From Mycocentrospora acerina (lineage: Eukaryota > Ascomycota > Dothideomycetes > Pleosporales): a stretch of 64,000 bases of DNA. The position numbers and the translations under genes were made by a program. Location of the stretch: the NCBI GenBank assembly GCA_022701365.1, contig JAKUHH010000150.1, forward strand, positions 1,116,001 through 1,180,000, given 5' to 3'. Below the pieces are notes generated by a model. It was not told where the DNA came from. It was given only the letters and a program-made list of their open reading frames with translations, and made no database searches. Shown here piece by piece: positions 23,873 through 34,603 of the stretch. The first letter of the stretch is position 1. The number at the start of each line of letters is the position of its first letter.

Positions 23873-25240
23873 TCAGTCATGCTCCCAGTCTTCGTTTGAA
23901 CCATCCCAGCAATCGTAGTAGTCAGAATCAGAGTCAGAGTCATCGTAACAGTCGTAGTATTCATCATCAGATTCGTCGTCGAAACCGCCTTGTTTTTCAA
24001 CATAGGAAGTAGGTGACTCAACATGGATATTTGTGTGAGTTGCCCAGAAGGATTTATAATCGGCCGGTTCGCAGCCCGCTTTCAACGTTGTCATGCAGAA
24101 AAGACAAGCGCGGATTAGACAATCGGGGCACTCATATGCAAATGTGCTGGGCGGCCATGCACAGTATGTGCAGTGGATAGGGCCATTGTGTCTTTCCCAC
24201 GAAGCATCATGTCTGCACTTCTTCAGCGCCTCTGCTTTCCTCTCCAGCTTTTCCTGTAGATCCTTGGTCCGGGCTTGTCTTTCGGCTGTGCGATCTTCTG
24301 CCATCTTTCTCAGTCTGGCAGCTTCGGTTTGCCTTACTTCATTGGCCAATCCTGCCTGCATTGCAGCAAACTGCTCCTCACGCTGTCGCATCTCTTTCAC
24401 CCGGGCTTGCCAGGCTGCTTCGCGTTGCTTTCGCGCTTCTGCCTCGAGTCTAGCTCTAGCAAGTTGCTCCTTGCGAAGCTGTTCTTCTCGCTCCTCTCGC
24501 TGTCTCTCATCTCTCCGTTCCGCGGCGAGTCTTGCGAGTTCTTGGGTCCGGCGCTTCATGAGATCAATCTCCAGCCGCCCAAGGTGTGCTTGGTCACTCT
24601 TGAGCTGCATCTGCCTGGCTTTAAGCACCGCCTCGAGTTCGAGCATTTGCCGCTCGAGTTCGCGCGTGTCTAAAAATTTGCTAGACTGCCGCTGCGCAAT
24701 GTCCCTTTCAAGTTTTGTCATCTTTGCGTCCAAGTTGGAAATTTCAATCTGCAATACATAAACATATTCTCGGTACTGGCGAATAGCCGCTTCCGTGACT
24801 TGCTCATACTTGACCCATGTCTGGCGTTTTGTGTAGCTTTGAGTTCGAGCTCCGTTGTGATATCCTGGCCTGGGAGCTGGCCGTGGAGTAGATTGCGAGC
24901 GCCACTGAGACTTATTCGACGGCCTCCTCACATTAGAGCTATCTAGTTTCACTTCAACATCCTTCTCTTGCCGGAATATGTCGTATGCTCTTCTCTTGGA
25001 GCTGTCACCAAGAATTTCCCAGGCAGCATTAATCTTCTTTGGTTAGTTGCATTTCAAGTGGTTGTTTTAGTCACGACTCACCAGCTGTGTTCTCAATGTT
25101 GAATTCGGAGATCCATTATTCTTGTCGGGATGATACAGTCGCGCCAGTCGTCGATACGAAGTTTTGATGTCCTTGAGTGTTGCATTTGGGGGAAGTTCAA
25201 GCACTGAGTAGTGATCTTCGCTTGAGATTGAGGCCACCAT
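23873..25240 (-). CDS. J-domain protein with coiled coil and C-terminal zinc-ribbon-like module
   Basis: Exons 25082-25240 and 23873-25036 (minus strand) encode 440 aa; the intron is 45 bp, phase 0. Residues 8-75 are a J domain: YSVLELPPNATLKDIKTSYR, the HPD tripeptide at 37-39 and INAAWEILGDSSKRRAYD. J domains stimulate the ATPase of an Hsp70 partner. Residues about 130-305 form a long, highly charged coiled coil rich in E, R, Q and A. A cysteine/histidine cluster follows, with pairs HCTYC, ECPDC and ACLFC that look like two zinc-binding knuckles. The chain ends in an acidic, tyrosine-rich tail (DDESDDEYYDCYDDSDSDSD). There is no signal peptide or membrane span, so a cytosolic or nuclear co-chaperone is likely. 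The coiled coil and metal-binding part probably select clients, which is inference. Splicing could alternatively remove one extra codon at the acceptor. Confidence 0.85.
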
Positions 25241-26132
25241 GATTTGTCCTTAGCACACATGCAAGTTCATCCCGGGGACATGAATGTTAAACCAAGTTGC
25301 GTAGGATTCTCACGGTGTTGTTGTTCGCCCGAGCGGTGTGCGTTGGCAGTTGAGTGAAGCATGGACGCTAATTATGCAGGGGCTCTGTCCGCGAACGTTG
25401 ACTGGGCAACAAGTGAAAACAGCAGAGAGAAGTGGGGAAATCGTTGGGGAAAATGTATCAGATGGTAAAGAGTGGTGGTAATGATCAACTGGCATGGGTA
25501 TGACTGTAAAGCAGAAGGCTGGGTGCGGTTGTCGGGCGTGCGACGATACAAGAGCACCACTTGAATGCCAACGAATGACTATACTTATTTGGCAGAGAAC
25601 AGACCATCCTCTCAATGGACTATCTTTATCCGAACCAATCATCGAGGATGTCGATACCGAATTCGTTGCACATTCTCGTAGACGTCTCATCGAGCCAGCA
25701 CTTCCACTTTGACGATTCCCCACCCTACGCGCACTCTTCGCCACGTAAGTGCCCAACAGCAACCAACGCATGCTTCTTCTCCGACCAGGACAGTCAAATC
25801 TATAACCCGAGTGCAGTCAAACTCCTATGATTTGATGAATGGACCCCTGTCGACTGGATGCTAAGTGAAGTGATCTCGATGACAATTACGTGTCTCGACA
25901 AACTGGCAGAGCCTTACAGCTACGTCCACCGTTTGGAGCACCAACAAAATGCCAGTCAACTACTCATGTAGAAGAAAGAGACCCGGCATGTTCTGGATCC
26001 CAAGTGACCTAACACACTCCGGTATTTCTACGAGGGGACGAGACACTTCTCTTTAATTCTCCAAAAGAAGAAGCTCTCGAACTGTCTGGATGCGTCAAAT
26101 CAGCATTGGGCAAGACAGCGGATGGTGACCTC
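25241..26132. other. Spacer between the J-protein gene and the Gag1-clamp gene
   Basis: About 890 bp holding the J-protein promoter and the 3' region of the next minus-strand gene. Small open frames exist on both strands, but none shows a domain. Nothing else is visible. Confidence 0.4.
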
Positions 26133-26999
26133 TCAGCCCTCCTTCCCACTCTCTGATTTGTCATGTCCCTGATGTATGTTGAGATGCAGTATCTTCTTCA
26201 CGTGATCCACGCCCTTGCCCAGATGTGGATGGCGCTCCACGAAGCCTCCATGGTGTCCATTCACAGTCGCCAGCGTAATGCTACGCTTCTTACCAGCAAG
26301 AGGATCCAGTGGTGAGACACGTGGAGGCCACTCGTCGGTGTCTTTCCAGCCTTGAACCAGTGCTTTTGTCATGTCGGCCAGATTGATGGGGACTGAGGGT
26401 GTTCGTGATGACATGACAATTTTCTGGAAGATGTCGGGGTATGCTTTGGGGGTGATGGATGCGCGAATGGGGTTGTCTGCAAGGAGAGGAGCGGCGATAG
26501 GAACTATATCAAAGGTGTCCAGTGTTGTACTTTCGTGATTCTGAGATACAGACGTGACAGGCTCAGTCTCTTTGTCGTTCGAGTTTAACACAGGACATGT
26601 GTCGCTGGTAGCCTGTCGGTTGACGCTGTGCTTCTGCACGCTCGCCGCGCCCGTCCAGAGATCTCTCTGCTCCACCCATATGCGCAGGCCCTCGTTCTCT
26701 GCCATCTCCCTTTCCAGTCGGGCTCTGCGTCGCCTCTTGCGCGCATCGCGTGTGTTACTCACGGTCGTCCCGATGCTATCTGGACTGTCGAATTTGTACG
26801 GGCCCGCGCCTTGCCCCTCATTGCCTGAGTCACCCGAGTCGGAGTCGCCATAGTACCGTTCGCGAAAACCCTGGGCGTCGCGCACTTCCTCGTCAGAAGC
26901 CGACTTCGCGGGTGGTGGGTTCGGATATGACCAGTCGTTGCGCAAGTGATCGTCGAGAAAGCGTCTGGCTGCGCGTGCAGCCAACTGGTTGGATTCCAT
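26133..26999 (-). CDS. Gag1-like clamp domain protein (formerly DUF4050)
   Basis: A single exon of 288 aa. The N-terminus (MESNQLAARAARRFLDDHLR) is helical. It is followed by an acidic stretch and a basic run, RDARKRRRRARLEREMAE, then a conserved-looking block, LRIWVEQRDLWTGA. The C-terminal part, YPDIFQKIVMSSRTPSVPIN... GWKDTDEWPPR, follows the Y-x2-I/F...PINL...GW...WPP pattern that I associate with the fungal Gag1-like clamp domain. Its prototype, fission-yeast Gag1, has been linked to TORC1 and ubiquitin-ligase control of amino-acid uptake; that is family knowledge recalled, not shown here. Splitting of the domain by a variable acidic and Q/S-rich insert is usual for fungal members. The family call needs a profile search. 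Confidence 0.65.
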   Translation of the reverse strand: MESNQLAARAARRFLDDHLRNDWSYPNPPPAKSASDEEVRDAQGFRERYYGDSDSGDSGNEGQGAGPYKFDSPDSIGTTVSNTRDARKRRRRARLEREMAENEGLRIWVEQRDLWTGAASVQKHSVNRQATSDTCPVLNSNDKETEPVTSVSQNHESTTLDTFDIVPIAAPLLADNPIRASITPKAYPDIFQKIVMSSRTPSVPINLADMTKALVQGWKDTDEWPPRVSPLDPLAGKKRSITLATVNGHHGGFVERHPHLGKGVDHVKKILHLNIHQGHDKSESGKEG

Positions 27000-27422
27000 G
27001 GTCGGGACGAAGACGGGCCGTTGGAGGGGCGCGAAACAGAAGGCGGGATGATGGGCAAGCGAGGTAAAAGAGTGGGTATAGGTAGAGCTGGGGATGACGC
27101 GTGGTGATGCTTTACGCAGTGCTTGGGAGTCTTGATGAATTTAAGCCTGCACCAGGTGCGGGTCGTGACGTCTGCGCGTCTGCAGATCTGCTAGAAGCTG
27201 CGGGGGTCCTTTGACTTTTACCCAATCTGTCACTAAGGTACATTATTCATGCAAAGCTGTTGTCAACATTATCATATTGTAGTATGGTTGACATTGTGAA
27301 ACTCAAGGTTACTAGGTGACAATATCATAAAAACGATTCACCGCGGCACCGCACTACGGTCCAACATCACCCCACACCAATGATACATGTACAAGCCGCC
27401 TCACCCACCAACGACACCAAAC
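27000..27422. other. Spacer between the Gag1-clamp gene and RFC1
   Basis: About 420 bp. It contains the promoter of the Gag1-clamp gene (minus strand) and the 3' region of RFC1. No gene or RNA is visible. Confidence 0.4.
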
Positions 27423-30400
27423 TCATTTCTTCTTAGCAGCAGCCTTGCCCTTGCCTTTAGCTTTGGGCTTGACTTCCTCCTCTTCATCTTCATCGCCCTC
27501 GTCCTTGACTTTCTTCTTTGCTGCTTTCTTTGGCGCCGCCTTCTTTGCTGTCGCCTTCTTCTTTGGCTGCTTCACATACTTGTCTTTTGACAAATCTGCC
27601 TCCTCGTCTTCTTCCTTGACTTCCTCGATGACCTCGCCATCGTCGGATTCCTCAATCGCTTCTTCGAGGTCGGGCTTTTCCTTCGCTTGCTTCTTGGGTG
27701 CGAGGACAGACGAAGCTTTCATAAATGGCAGAGGGTGTGATTGCTGGTTGTAGCTATAGAAATGTCAGTTCAAATTCATTGCAAACAAAATAGTTTCGCT
27801 TACAGTCTTGTAAAGGTCGCTTTGGCTTGCGTTTCAATCTTAACTTTTTCTTGATCCATTGGCCCCACGCCTAACTCCATGATTGCATCGAAGTCATCTT
27901 TCGTCAAGAAGTAGCTATCCATGAGATCGATAATCTCCGGGACCGCCTCCTTACCATTCTTCTGTAGCTTCTGAACCAACTCATTCCAGAGCACAGGAAG
28001 GTATTGTTGTCGAACCTCATGCCGATCGCCAGAAGACCGCAGTCGCATGTGAGCTTGAATCTCTTTGACCATTCGACTGAGCTTGTTTGTACTGCTGTTT
28101 TTGCCTAGCCATGATGTGAAGCGTGTTTGGTTACCTGCTGTGCTACCAGCAACAAAGCTCGCAGGCCTAACAAAGCTAAAGATAGCATGCGTGGGCATTA
28201 GACTCCACTGTTGTTGAGAGCCATGGATCATGCGGTCAACAAGGTCGCCATCGCTGATACTATCCGCCGCATTTGATGCAAGTTCAAGCATCTTGAGGTT
28301 CTTTTCCTTGCCCGAATAACTGAGAGCTTGCATAGGATTTGTACCAAGGTAGTTCTCTTGCAGCATGAGGGGACTGAATTCGTGGTCGTTGAAGTACAGC
28401 TCAATCTTTTCGTTGAGTGTGGCCTTGCTACTGGCAGCGAACATACCACCACCCAGGATCTTCTGTGTAATATCCCATGGCTTCAGGATGACATGTTTCT
28501 CCCAACTCTTCGACATCTGCTTGCCTTTGTCGTAATCCATAGCAGCTTCGTCCAGCTTGGCAGTCGAAATCATATTGACGACTTGTCGAATGTCAGCGTT
28601 GCTACCCTCAATTAGTGCGTTGATGACAGGTGCCGGCATCTTCAAGCCTTCCCGGTAAGCAATTGTCATGATTCTGGAGCGGATCTGATCGACTGTGGGT
28701 CGTCTGAAAGGCAAGTCGTAGGTGACGAAGTCAAATGGCTTCATCTTGGGTAGCTTTCTGTCATTGCAGATGAGAATCATCGGAACCTCGGTTTTCTTGC
28801 AAACCGCAGCAAGCGCTCCCACACCTCCCCGATCGCCTGCAGACATACCATCGACTTCGTCCATGATGAAAACAAGCTTCTTCTTTGCTATGTCGACCTT
28901 CTTGCCGTCGCCAGCAAAGTAGCCGTGGAGTGAGTTTGTGCTGAGCACACCTCGCAGGCCTTCTTCGATAAGCTTTTTGCTCCTGGTGTCACTGGCATTT
29001 CTCTCGACAACATCGTAACCCTCGAGCTTTGCAACCAAATGAGCTGCAGTAGTTTTACCAATACCAGGAGGTCCGTGTAGCATGATGGCGCGGAACACAC
29101 CACTACCGTCTGCACCAGCTAGTTTGAATCCAGTCTTGAGGTTTTTTGGAAACCGCTGCAGCCATCGTTGTATCTTGTCAACAGTAGCTTTATTGCCACA
29201 TATCTGGCTTAGCGATGTTGGTGCATATTTTGTTGTCCATAGCCTAGAGTCCACCTCGGGTTCTGCGCTTTTGGTAGCTGCTGCAGCGACCGAAGTGGAC
29301 TTGCGGCCTGCAGCAGCCTCTGCCGCCTTCAATTCTTGCATACGGCGCTTATCCTCCTTCTCCATCTCATCAGCCTGTTTTTTTATAGCCTCTTCTTCTT
29401 TAAGCTGTTTCTCTTTGTACAGTGCTTGAGCCTTGGAGTCGCCCTTGTTACCGGCTGCTGTGAGTTTCTCAATGAGGTCCGCGAGACCATCTTCGTTGAT
29501 TGTCTTAATACTCATGTCCTTGATCTTCTGTAGCTTACTTGGGCCAGCATCCTCGCCGAGCACAACGAAATTGGTCTTCTTGCTCGGAGCGCCTGTGACT
29601 TTGCCGCCGTGACGTTTAACAAGCTCTTGCGCCTCTGTACGACCCCATTTCTGCAAAACTCCGGTGAAGACAAAGTTCAAGCCAGCCAAACACGTCTCTG
29701 ATCCTGATGGCATGTCACCAGAGGACCCCCCAAGAGGCGCAGGTTCGGCACGGCCCGCGTTTGCCCTGAAGTCGAACTTCGCGTTTGGATCTTTTGGAGG
29801 TGGTGTAGGTGCTCGCACTGTTGGGATACTGTCGTAAATGGCTTGGATGTCTGCGCTTTCAGCAACCTCCTCTTTCTTTGCCTTCTTTTTGACAGGAGAC
29901 TTAGCTGCTGCTGCCTTCTTCGAACGGCTCTTCTTGGGCTTGTCCTCCTCCTCCTCCTCTTCTTCTTCTTCGTCGTTGTCCAACTCTGGCGATTTGCGTT
30001 TTCGACTTGCAACTATGGTTTTCTTCGGTTTGCTTTTAGAGGGCTGTTCTTCCTCGTCAGGCTCGACGAAGTCTTCATCTGCATCTATGTCCTTCATGTC
30101 CACATCCTCGTCCTCGGGGTCAAATTCATCTTCTTCCTTGATCTTCTTTTGCTGTTTCGCTGGTGCCTTTGGGGTTCCGCGGTGTGGCAGTTGCACGGGC
30201 GTGTCTTCGTCGCTATCTGCGACATCAGCATAGTCGTCCTTGCCCTTGCCCGCAAAATTTGCTCCAAATATGTCTTCAGCATCATCCAGGTCGTCATCTG
30301 GAAACTCGTCTTTCTCGTCCAACTCCGCATACGAAGTCACAGGCTTCTTAGCCCTACCAGATCCCCTACCGTTAGACGCGGGAGCGACTTTCTTTGACCC

Positions 30401-30992
30401 TTTCCCGCTAACTTTTACTGGTGTTTCCTTTGGTATGACACTAGGTGCCTCCTTGGGCTTCTTTGTGACGGGTTCGGATCGCTTTGGCTTGTTTGAGCTG
30501 GCAAAGTAGGCAGAGGTAGTTGTTTCTTCAAGTTCGGGGGTCGGCTCCCGCTTCACTTTCTTCGGCGGAGGTTTCTTTGGGGTGGTTTTCTTCGGTCTAT
30601 CCGTGGTCAGCGTTGACGTCACTGTACAATCTGAAGATAATCTTACTTGACGTCCTCTTCTTCTTCATCCGAGTCTTCGACAATTACTCGAGCTGCTCTG
30701 CCAGTCTTCTTGGGGGCCGCTTTCTTTGCTGGTTTCTGTTGGTAAGCGTCAGTTATAGGGCTCAAGGCATCGGCTCGAAAAGCTTTATCAGGTTGCATGA
30801 AAGATGAGCTGGGAGCATCATACAATTGCAGGGAAAGACTGAAATTCAGGCTGCACGTTGGTGTGTACGACATGCAAGAACCTAGAATAGCGCACATACC
30901 TCATCTTTCTTCGTCTTGTCCTCGCTCTGGCTCCCACTGGCCTGGCTCGCCTTCGGCCCACCACCAAAGAAACTACGAATGTCGGCCGGCAT
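27423..30992 (-). CDS. RFC1: Replication factor C subunit 1 (large clamp-loader subunit)
   Basis: Minus-strand exons 30900-30992, 30647-30735, 27804-30596 and 27423-27753 encode 1101 aa; introns are 164, 50 and 50 bp. Rfc1 is the large subunit of the clamp loader that places PCNA on primer ends at the replication fork. The N-terminus MPADIRSFFGG resembles the PCNA-binding motif of other Rfc1 proteins. A lysine- and acid-rich linker follows, then a BRCT domain at about 363-442 (GLNFVFTGVL... GGKVTGAPSKKTNFVVLG). The AAA+ core begins LWTTKYAPTS and has Walker A GPPGIGKTT at about 569, Walker B FIMDEVDGM and sensor 1 LICNDR. The all-helical Rfc1 C-terminal domain ends at TFTRLYNQQSHPLPF, restored by the last intron. 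A basic K/E tail closes the protein. Intron 2 contains a perfect TGACGTCA palindrome (30614-30621). Confidence 0.95.
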
Positions 30993-31272
30993 GTCGTACA
31001 CAAACGCGTTCTATAGCGCTACCAATGGTGGTACAGATTCGCTGCAAGACGGGCACACATCAATCAAAGATGTGCGTGGGCGGATATTGACAGTCCCTGC
31101 GGAGTAACGGGCAGCGTTGACGAGCACGACGCGTTCGCGAAGTCATTAGGCAACGCCGCGACCGACGCGCCTGCCCGCATCAGCCACAGCCCACCAGCCA
31201 CAGCTTGGCATCCAAGAACTTCAACACCGGAGTGAGAGGTGCGCATCGTCAGAGGTGCAGCTCAACGACAAG
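30993..31272. promoter_or_regulatory. Divergent promoter of RFC1 and MRPL16 with two MCB elements
   Basis: A 280-bp region separates the start codons of two divergent genes. ACGCGT, the MluI cell-cycle box bound by MBF-type factors, occurs at 31004-31009 (12 bp upstream of the RFC1 start) and at 31129-31134. Replication genes are classic MBF targets in yeasts. Occupancy here is inference, and the first element may lie within the RFC1 leader. Confidence 0.6.
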
Positions 31273-32116
31273 ATGCCGCCGCCGAGGATACCACAGAGCC
31301 TGGTCGCCCAATTCGGGCAGATGGGCCTTGCCGTGCGACCAAGACGTACGCTCACCCTCAATGCAGCGAACAGATCTTCTCTAACAAAAACACAGTACTC
31401 CAGCAGCCATGCCTTCCTCGCTGCCAGTTCCTCGTGCCCGCCATCCACAAGCCCTCTGTTCGCGCCTTTTCCTCCTCACCCTCGCTGCTCAACTACCTCG
31501 CCCCCAAGGGCGGTGAATCCCGTAAATCTCGCAAAGGCCGTTGCCGCGTGCCAACCGGCGGCAGCACACGCGGGACAACCGTCGTCTGGGGCGATTACGG
31601 CCTGCGCATGAGGGACCATGATCGCCGTATCAGCGCACAGCAGCTCAAAATTGCAGAGGAAACTATCCGCAAGCGCCTCAGGGGCATGAAGTTCCGTCTC
31701 TACATGCGCATTGCGGCCAACATTGGTGTGTACACGAGTGGAAACGAGAGCCGTATGGGAAAGGGAAAGGGTAGCTTTGACCGTTGGACGGCAAGGGTGG
31801 CGGTGAGCAAGATTATCTTTGAGATTCAGGGAGACTTGCACGAGCAGGTCGTGAAGGATGCGTTTAGGCTTGCGGGGAACAAGCTACCTGGTGAGTCCAT
31901 CTTGTGCACAGGTTGATGATATATATTGCATGCTGACAACCTTTAGGTCTGTACGAATTCGTGAGGAAGGGCGACCCGCCAGTCATGGGCTTGACTAAAG
32001 TTGGACTGAACGGAATCACAGAGGAAGACCTGAAGAGACCACGAAGGAAACTTCCGCTCGAGGAGGTAGCGTCGAGTTTGCCGACCACCACACCGTCAGC
32101 TCCTGCTGCTCTGTAA
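31273..32116 (+). CDS. MRPL16: Mitochondrial 54S ribosomal protein L16 (uL16m)
   Basis: Exons 31273-31345, 31396-31890 and 31947-32116 encode 245 aa; introns are 50 and 56 bp. The mature part is a bacterial-type L16, which helps form the A-site region of the large subunit. Residues from about 50 read NYLAPKGGESRKSRKGRCRV, then STRGTTVVWGDYGLRM, RRISAQQLKIAEETIRKRL, and SRMGKGKGSFDRWTARV, the most conserved L16 block. The first about 45 residues are basic and lack acidic residues (AIHKPSVRAFSSSPSLL), as expected of a mitochondrial presequence with a cleavage-like RAFSSS site. I placed the start at 31273. Splicing with the TCTAAC branch and CACAG acceptor then gives RPRLLQQPCLP in frame. It shares a divergent promoter with RFC1 and ends 119 bp from the convergent lyase gene. 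Confidence 0.92.
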
Positions 32117-32235
32117 ATTATCTGTCATGAATAGATGTGTAACAACACACGATCAAATTTTCAAGAACTAACGTCTCACCACATGTTTTCATTATGAAAA
32201 ATATCAGTATACCAATTTGAAGCCCCTCGTGCCCC

Positions 32236-34053
32236 TCACACCTTGTACAGCGTGTCTAAGAACCCCTTTGCCAGATCCACAACCACGCTCTTGTTTGGCA
32301 AGCTTCCTGCAACTCCGTACAAAGCAGCCGTATCTCCCTTCACAGCTCCCTTTGCCCCAACTCCCTCAGCAATCCGCCTTCGCTCCTGCTCTCTCACATC
32401 TTCCGTGACCTCGACCAGATCCTCAATCAGTTTATCCACAACTGCAACGATTGGCAGAGTGACAGCAATGTGGATAGCAGGCGGGTTTTGCAAAGCGTTC
32501 AAGTGCCATCCCTTGGACGACATGCCATCTGCGATGTCGTAAATGTCCAGCGTGTTGGACAGAAAAGACACGACAGATACAAGAGGGCGTCCAATGACCT
32601 TGAGATCAGAGGAAAGCTCCGGCTTCTCACGAAGAGCAGTTTCAATCTTCTTCATGCCACCAACAATCTTATGGCACGCATCGATGTAGCCGTTTTCGCC
32701 CTGTCGGACGAGACTTGCCCAGCAACCTGCAATCAGAGCACCGGGACGAGATCCTGCGATTGAGGGGGATGCGTAGACACCGCCAGACCAATCGGGTGAG
32801 ATGAAGTATTGGTACTTGCGGTAGTCGTCAGAGCGGTAGAGCACGGTCGAGTTGCCTTTGGGCGCGAAGCCGTACTTGTGTGTATCACAAGAGATGCTGG
32901 TCACGCCTTTGAGACGGAAGTCGAAGGGCTCGAAATCAAACCCTGCCTTGGGAAGCATGGGAATGATGAAGGATCCAAGACAGCAGTCTACGTGCAATGG
33001 AAGCTTCTTCTTATGTGCCAGCTTGCTTAGTCCAGAAATGTCGTCAATGATGCCATGGGGGAAGTTGGGAGCAGAACCCACTAGGAGAACTGTGTTGGGG
33101 TTGATGAGGCTTGATACAGACGACAAATGAACCTTGTAGCTAGGCGCCTTGCAGTCAACGAGGTGAATCTTGATCTTGAAATATTCTCCCGCTTTGCGGA
33201 ATGCTGTGTGTGCAGTCTCAGGAAGGATCATCTCGGGCTGTGTGACACCTCGCTCGGCGTATGCTTTGTTGCGCGCAGAGAGACACGCCATAAGGATAGA
33301 CTCTGTGCCGCCCGATGTTGTCACACCGACTGCACCTTCAGGAGCACTGAAGAGGGAAAGGACCTGTTCACCATTAGCCTTTGATCCCGTCGCCTACACC
33401 AGACTGTGTCATACCATAGCAACAATCTCCGCTTCCATCTTCCTAACACCAGGGAATACGTCTGGATGGATCGGGTTTGCGACAGTAAACTTTCCAAAAG
33501 CCTCCGTCTGGAGGCGAATCAAGTCTTCTCCGCCATGATACACCGCACCGCTAACTCTGCCGTCTTCCCATCTTGTATGGTCCATATCCGCCAACTCGTT
33601 CAGCTTCTTCCTCACATCTTCTTCGCTCCAACCTTCAGCCGGGAGGCTGGTGATGCGCTCAATGCCTGGGCCGCTAGGCACGAGCTTCCGTTCAAGCTTC
33701 AGCAGCGATTCCGAGATCTGCGTTTGAACTTTGGTGCGCACGCCGGGAAGACGCAGGAACACTCCATACAGGTAGCGGCGCACAGCGATGTAGAGGCCGG
33801 ACAGAGAGCCGAAGATGCCGCGACCCTTGAGCTGGTAGAAGAGGATGCGCGACCAGCGCAGGATAAACAGGGTGAAGACAATGTTGCGCAGTCTATGCAG
33901 TGCTGTTGTCAGCCTCTAGTCAACCATGGGATGCATAGCAAAGTGCTTATCATACACATCGATGTTCAGCGCAATGAGCTGGCCCTTGGGGGTATTTCGT
34001 CGTGCATTGTACGTGTCGCGCAGACTGACAGGCAAGCGCGATGAGCCAGGCAT
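32236..34053 (-). CDS. DPL1: Sphingosine-1-phosphate (dihydrosphingosine phosphate) lyase
   Basis: Minus-strand exons 33956-34053, 33415-33892 and 32236-33363 encode 567 aa; introns are 63 and 51 bp. The enzyme cleaves long-chain base phosphates to phosphoethanolamine and a long-chain aldehyde, the exit step of sphingolipid metabolism, in the ER. It is PLP-dependent: the cofactor lysine is in CDTHKYGFAPKG at about residue 355, and TTSGGTESILMA and LHVDCCLGSF are further cofactor-contact blocks. An N-terminal hydrophobic segment (RNIVFTLFILRW), split from the start by intron 1, would anchor it with the active site facing the cytosol. Length is close to yeast Dpl1 (589 aa). The C-terminus (FLDTLYKV) is normal. 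Confidence 0.95.
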
Positions 34054-34603
34054 CTTGTCCTTTGGTTCACAAGCAGACACCAGTTGGCATAGTGGAGATG
34101 GAAGGGAAGAGGCACAGATGTTGGCGTGATACCCGTGTCAAGCCTTCACATGTCACACACGCCAAACGGCCGGCCGCCACTCCTCTTCGATCTTAGACGG
34201 CCTCGGCTTCTACGCTCCTTCTGGAAACGACGGATTTTCGTGGGGAACAAGATGCCTATTTCTGGCTGATCTTGCGAGTTCAAGCTTGATTGCGTCAATG
34301 TTCACATGATATGGTAGGCGTACAAGTTAGCGTCGTTCTGCTTTCATATCTGGAACCACCAATGCATAAGCCATGACGAGTTAATATGTGCCCACTATCG
34401 ACGTCCAGTGAAGGCCCTTTGTAATGCCTACACTTTAGAAACAACTTTACAAGGACCGACGAGCGTATGGAATGAGGACCGCATCAACATGCTTATGATC
34501 AAGGGTTACTCAAGTAGTACATTCCGAAGGGGTAACATGCAAATCCTACCAAACAGCCAATTCTATCTGCTTCCGTTTTCGTTTGCATTGTGAGTCCCTA
34601 CAT
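34054..34603. other. Spacer between DPL1 and the polymerase iota gene
   Basis: About 550 bp, containing the DPL1 promoter and the 3' region of the polymerase gene. A small plus-strand frame at 34408-34593 has no family resemblance and is not called. Confidence 0.4.

Noticed and set aside
14000..23900. Possible secondary-metabolite cluster (transporter plus bZIP nearby)
   Set aside because: No backbone enzyme, oxidoreductase or other tailoring gene is present between them, and GNA1 is a housekeeping enzyme.
30614..30621. TGACGTCA palindrome as a CRE element
   Set aside because: It lies in RFC1 intron 2, and a single 8-bp site there is not enough to claim regulation.
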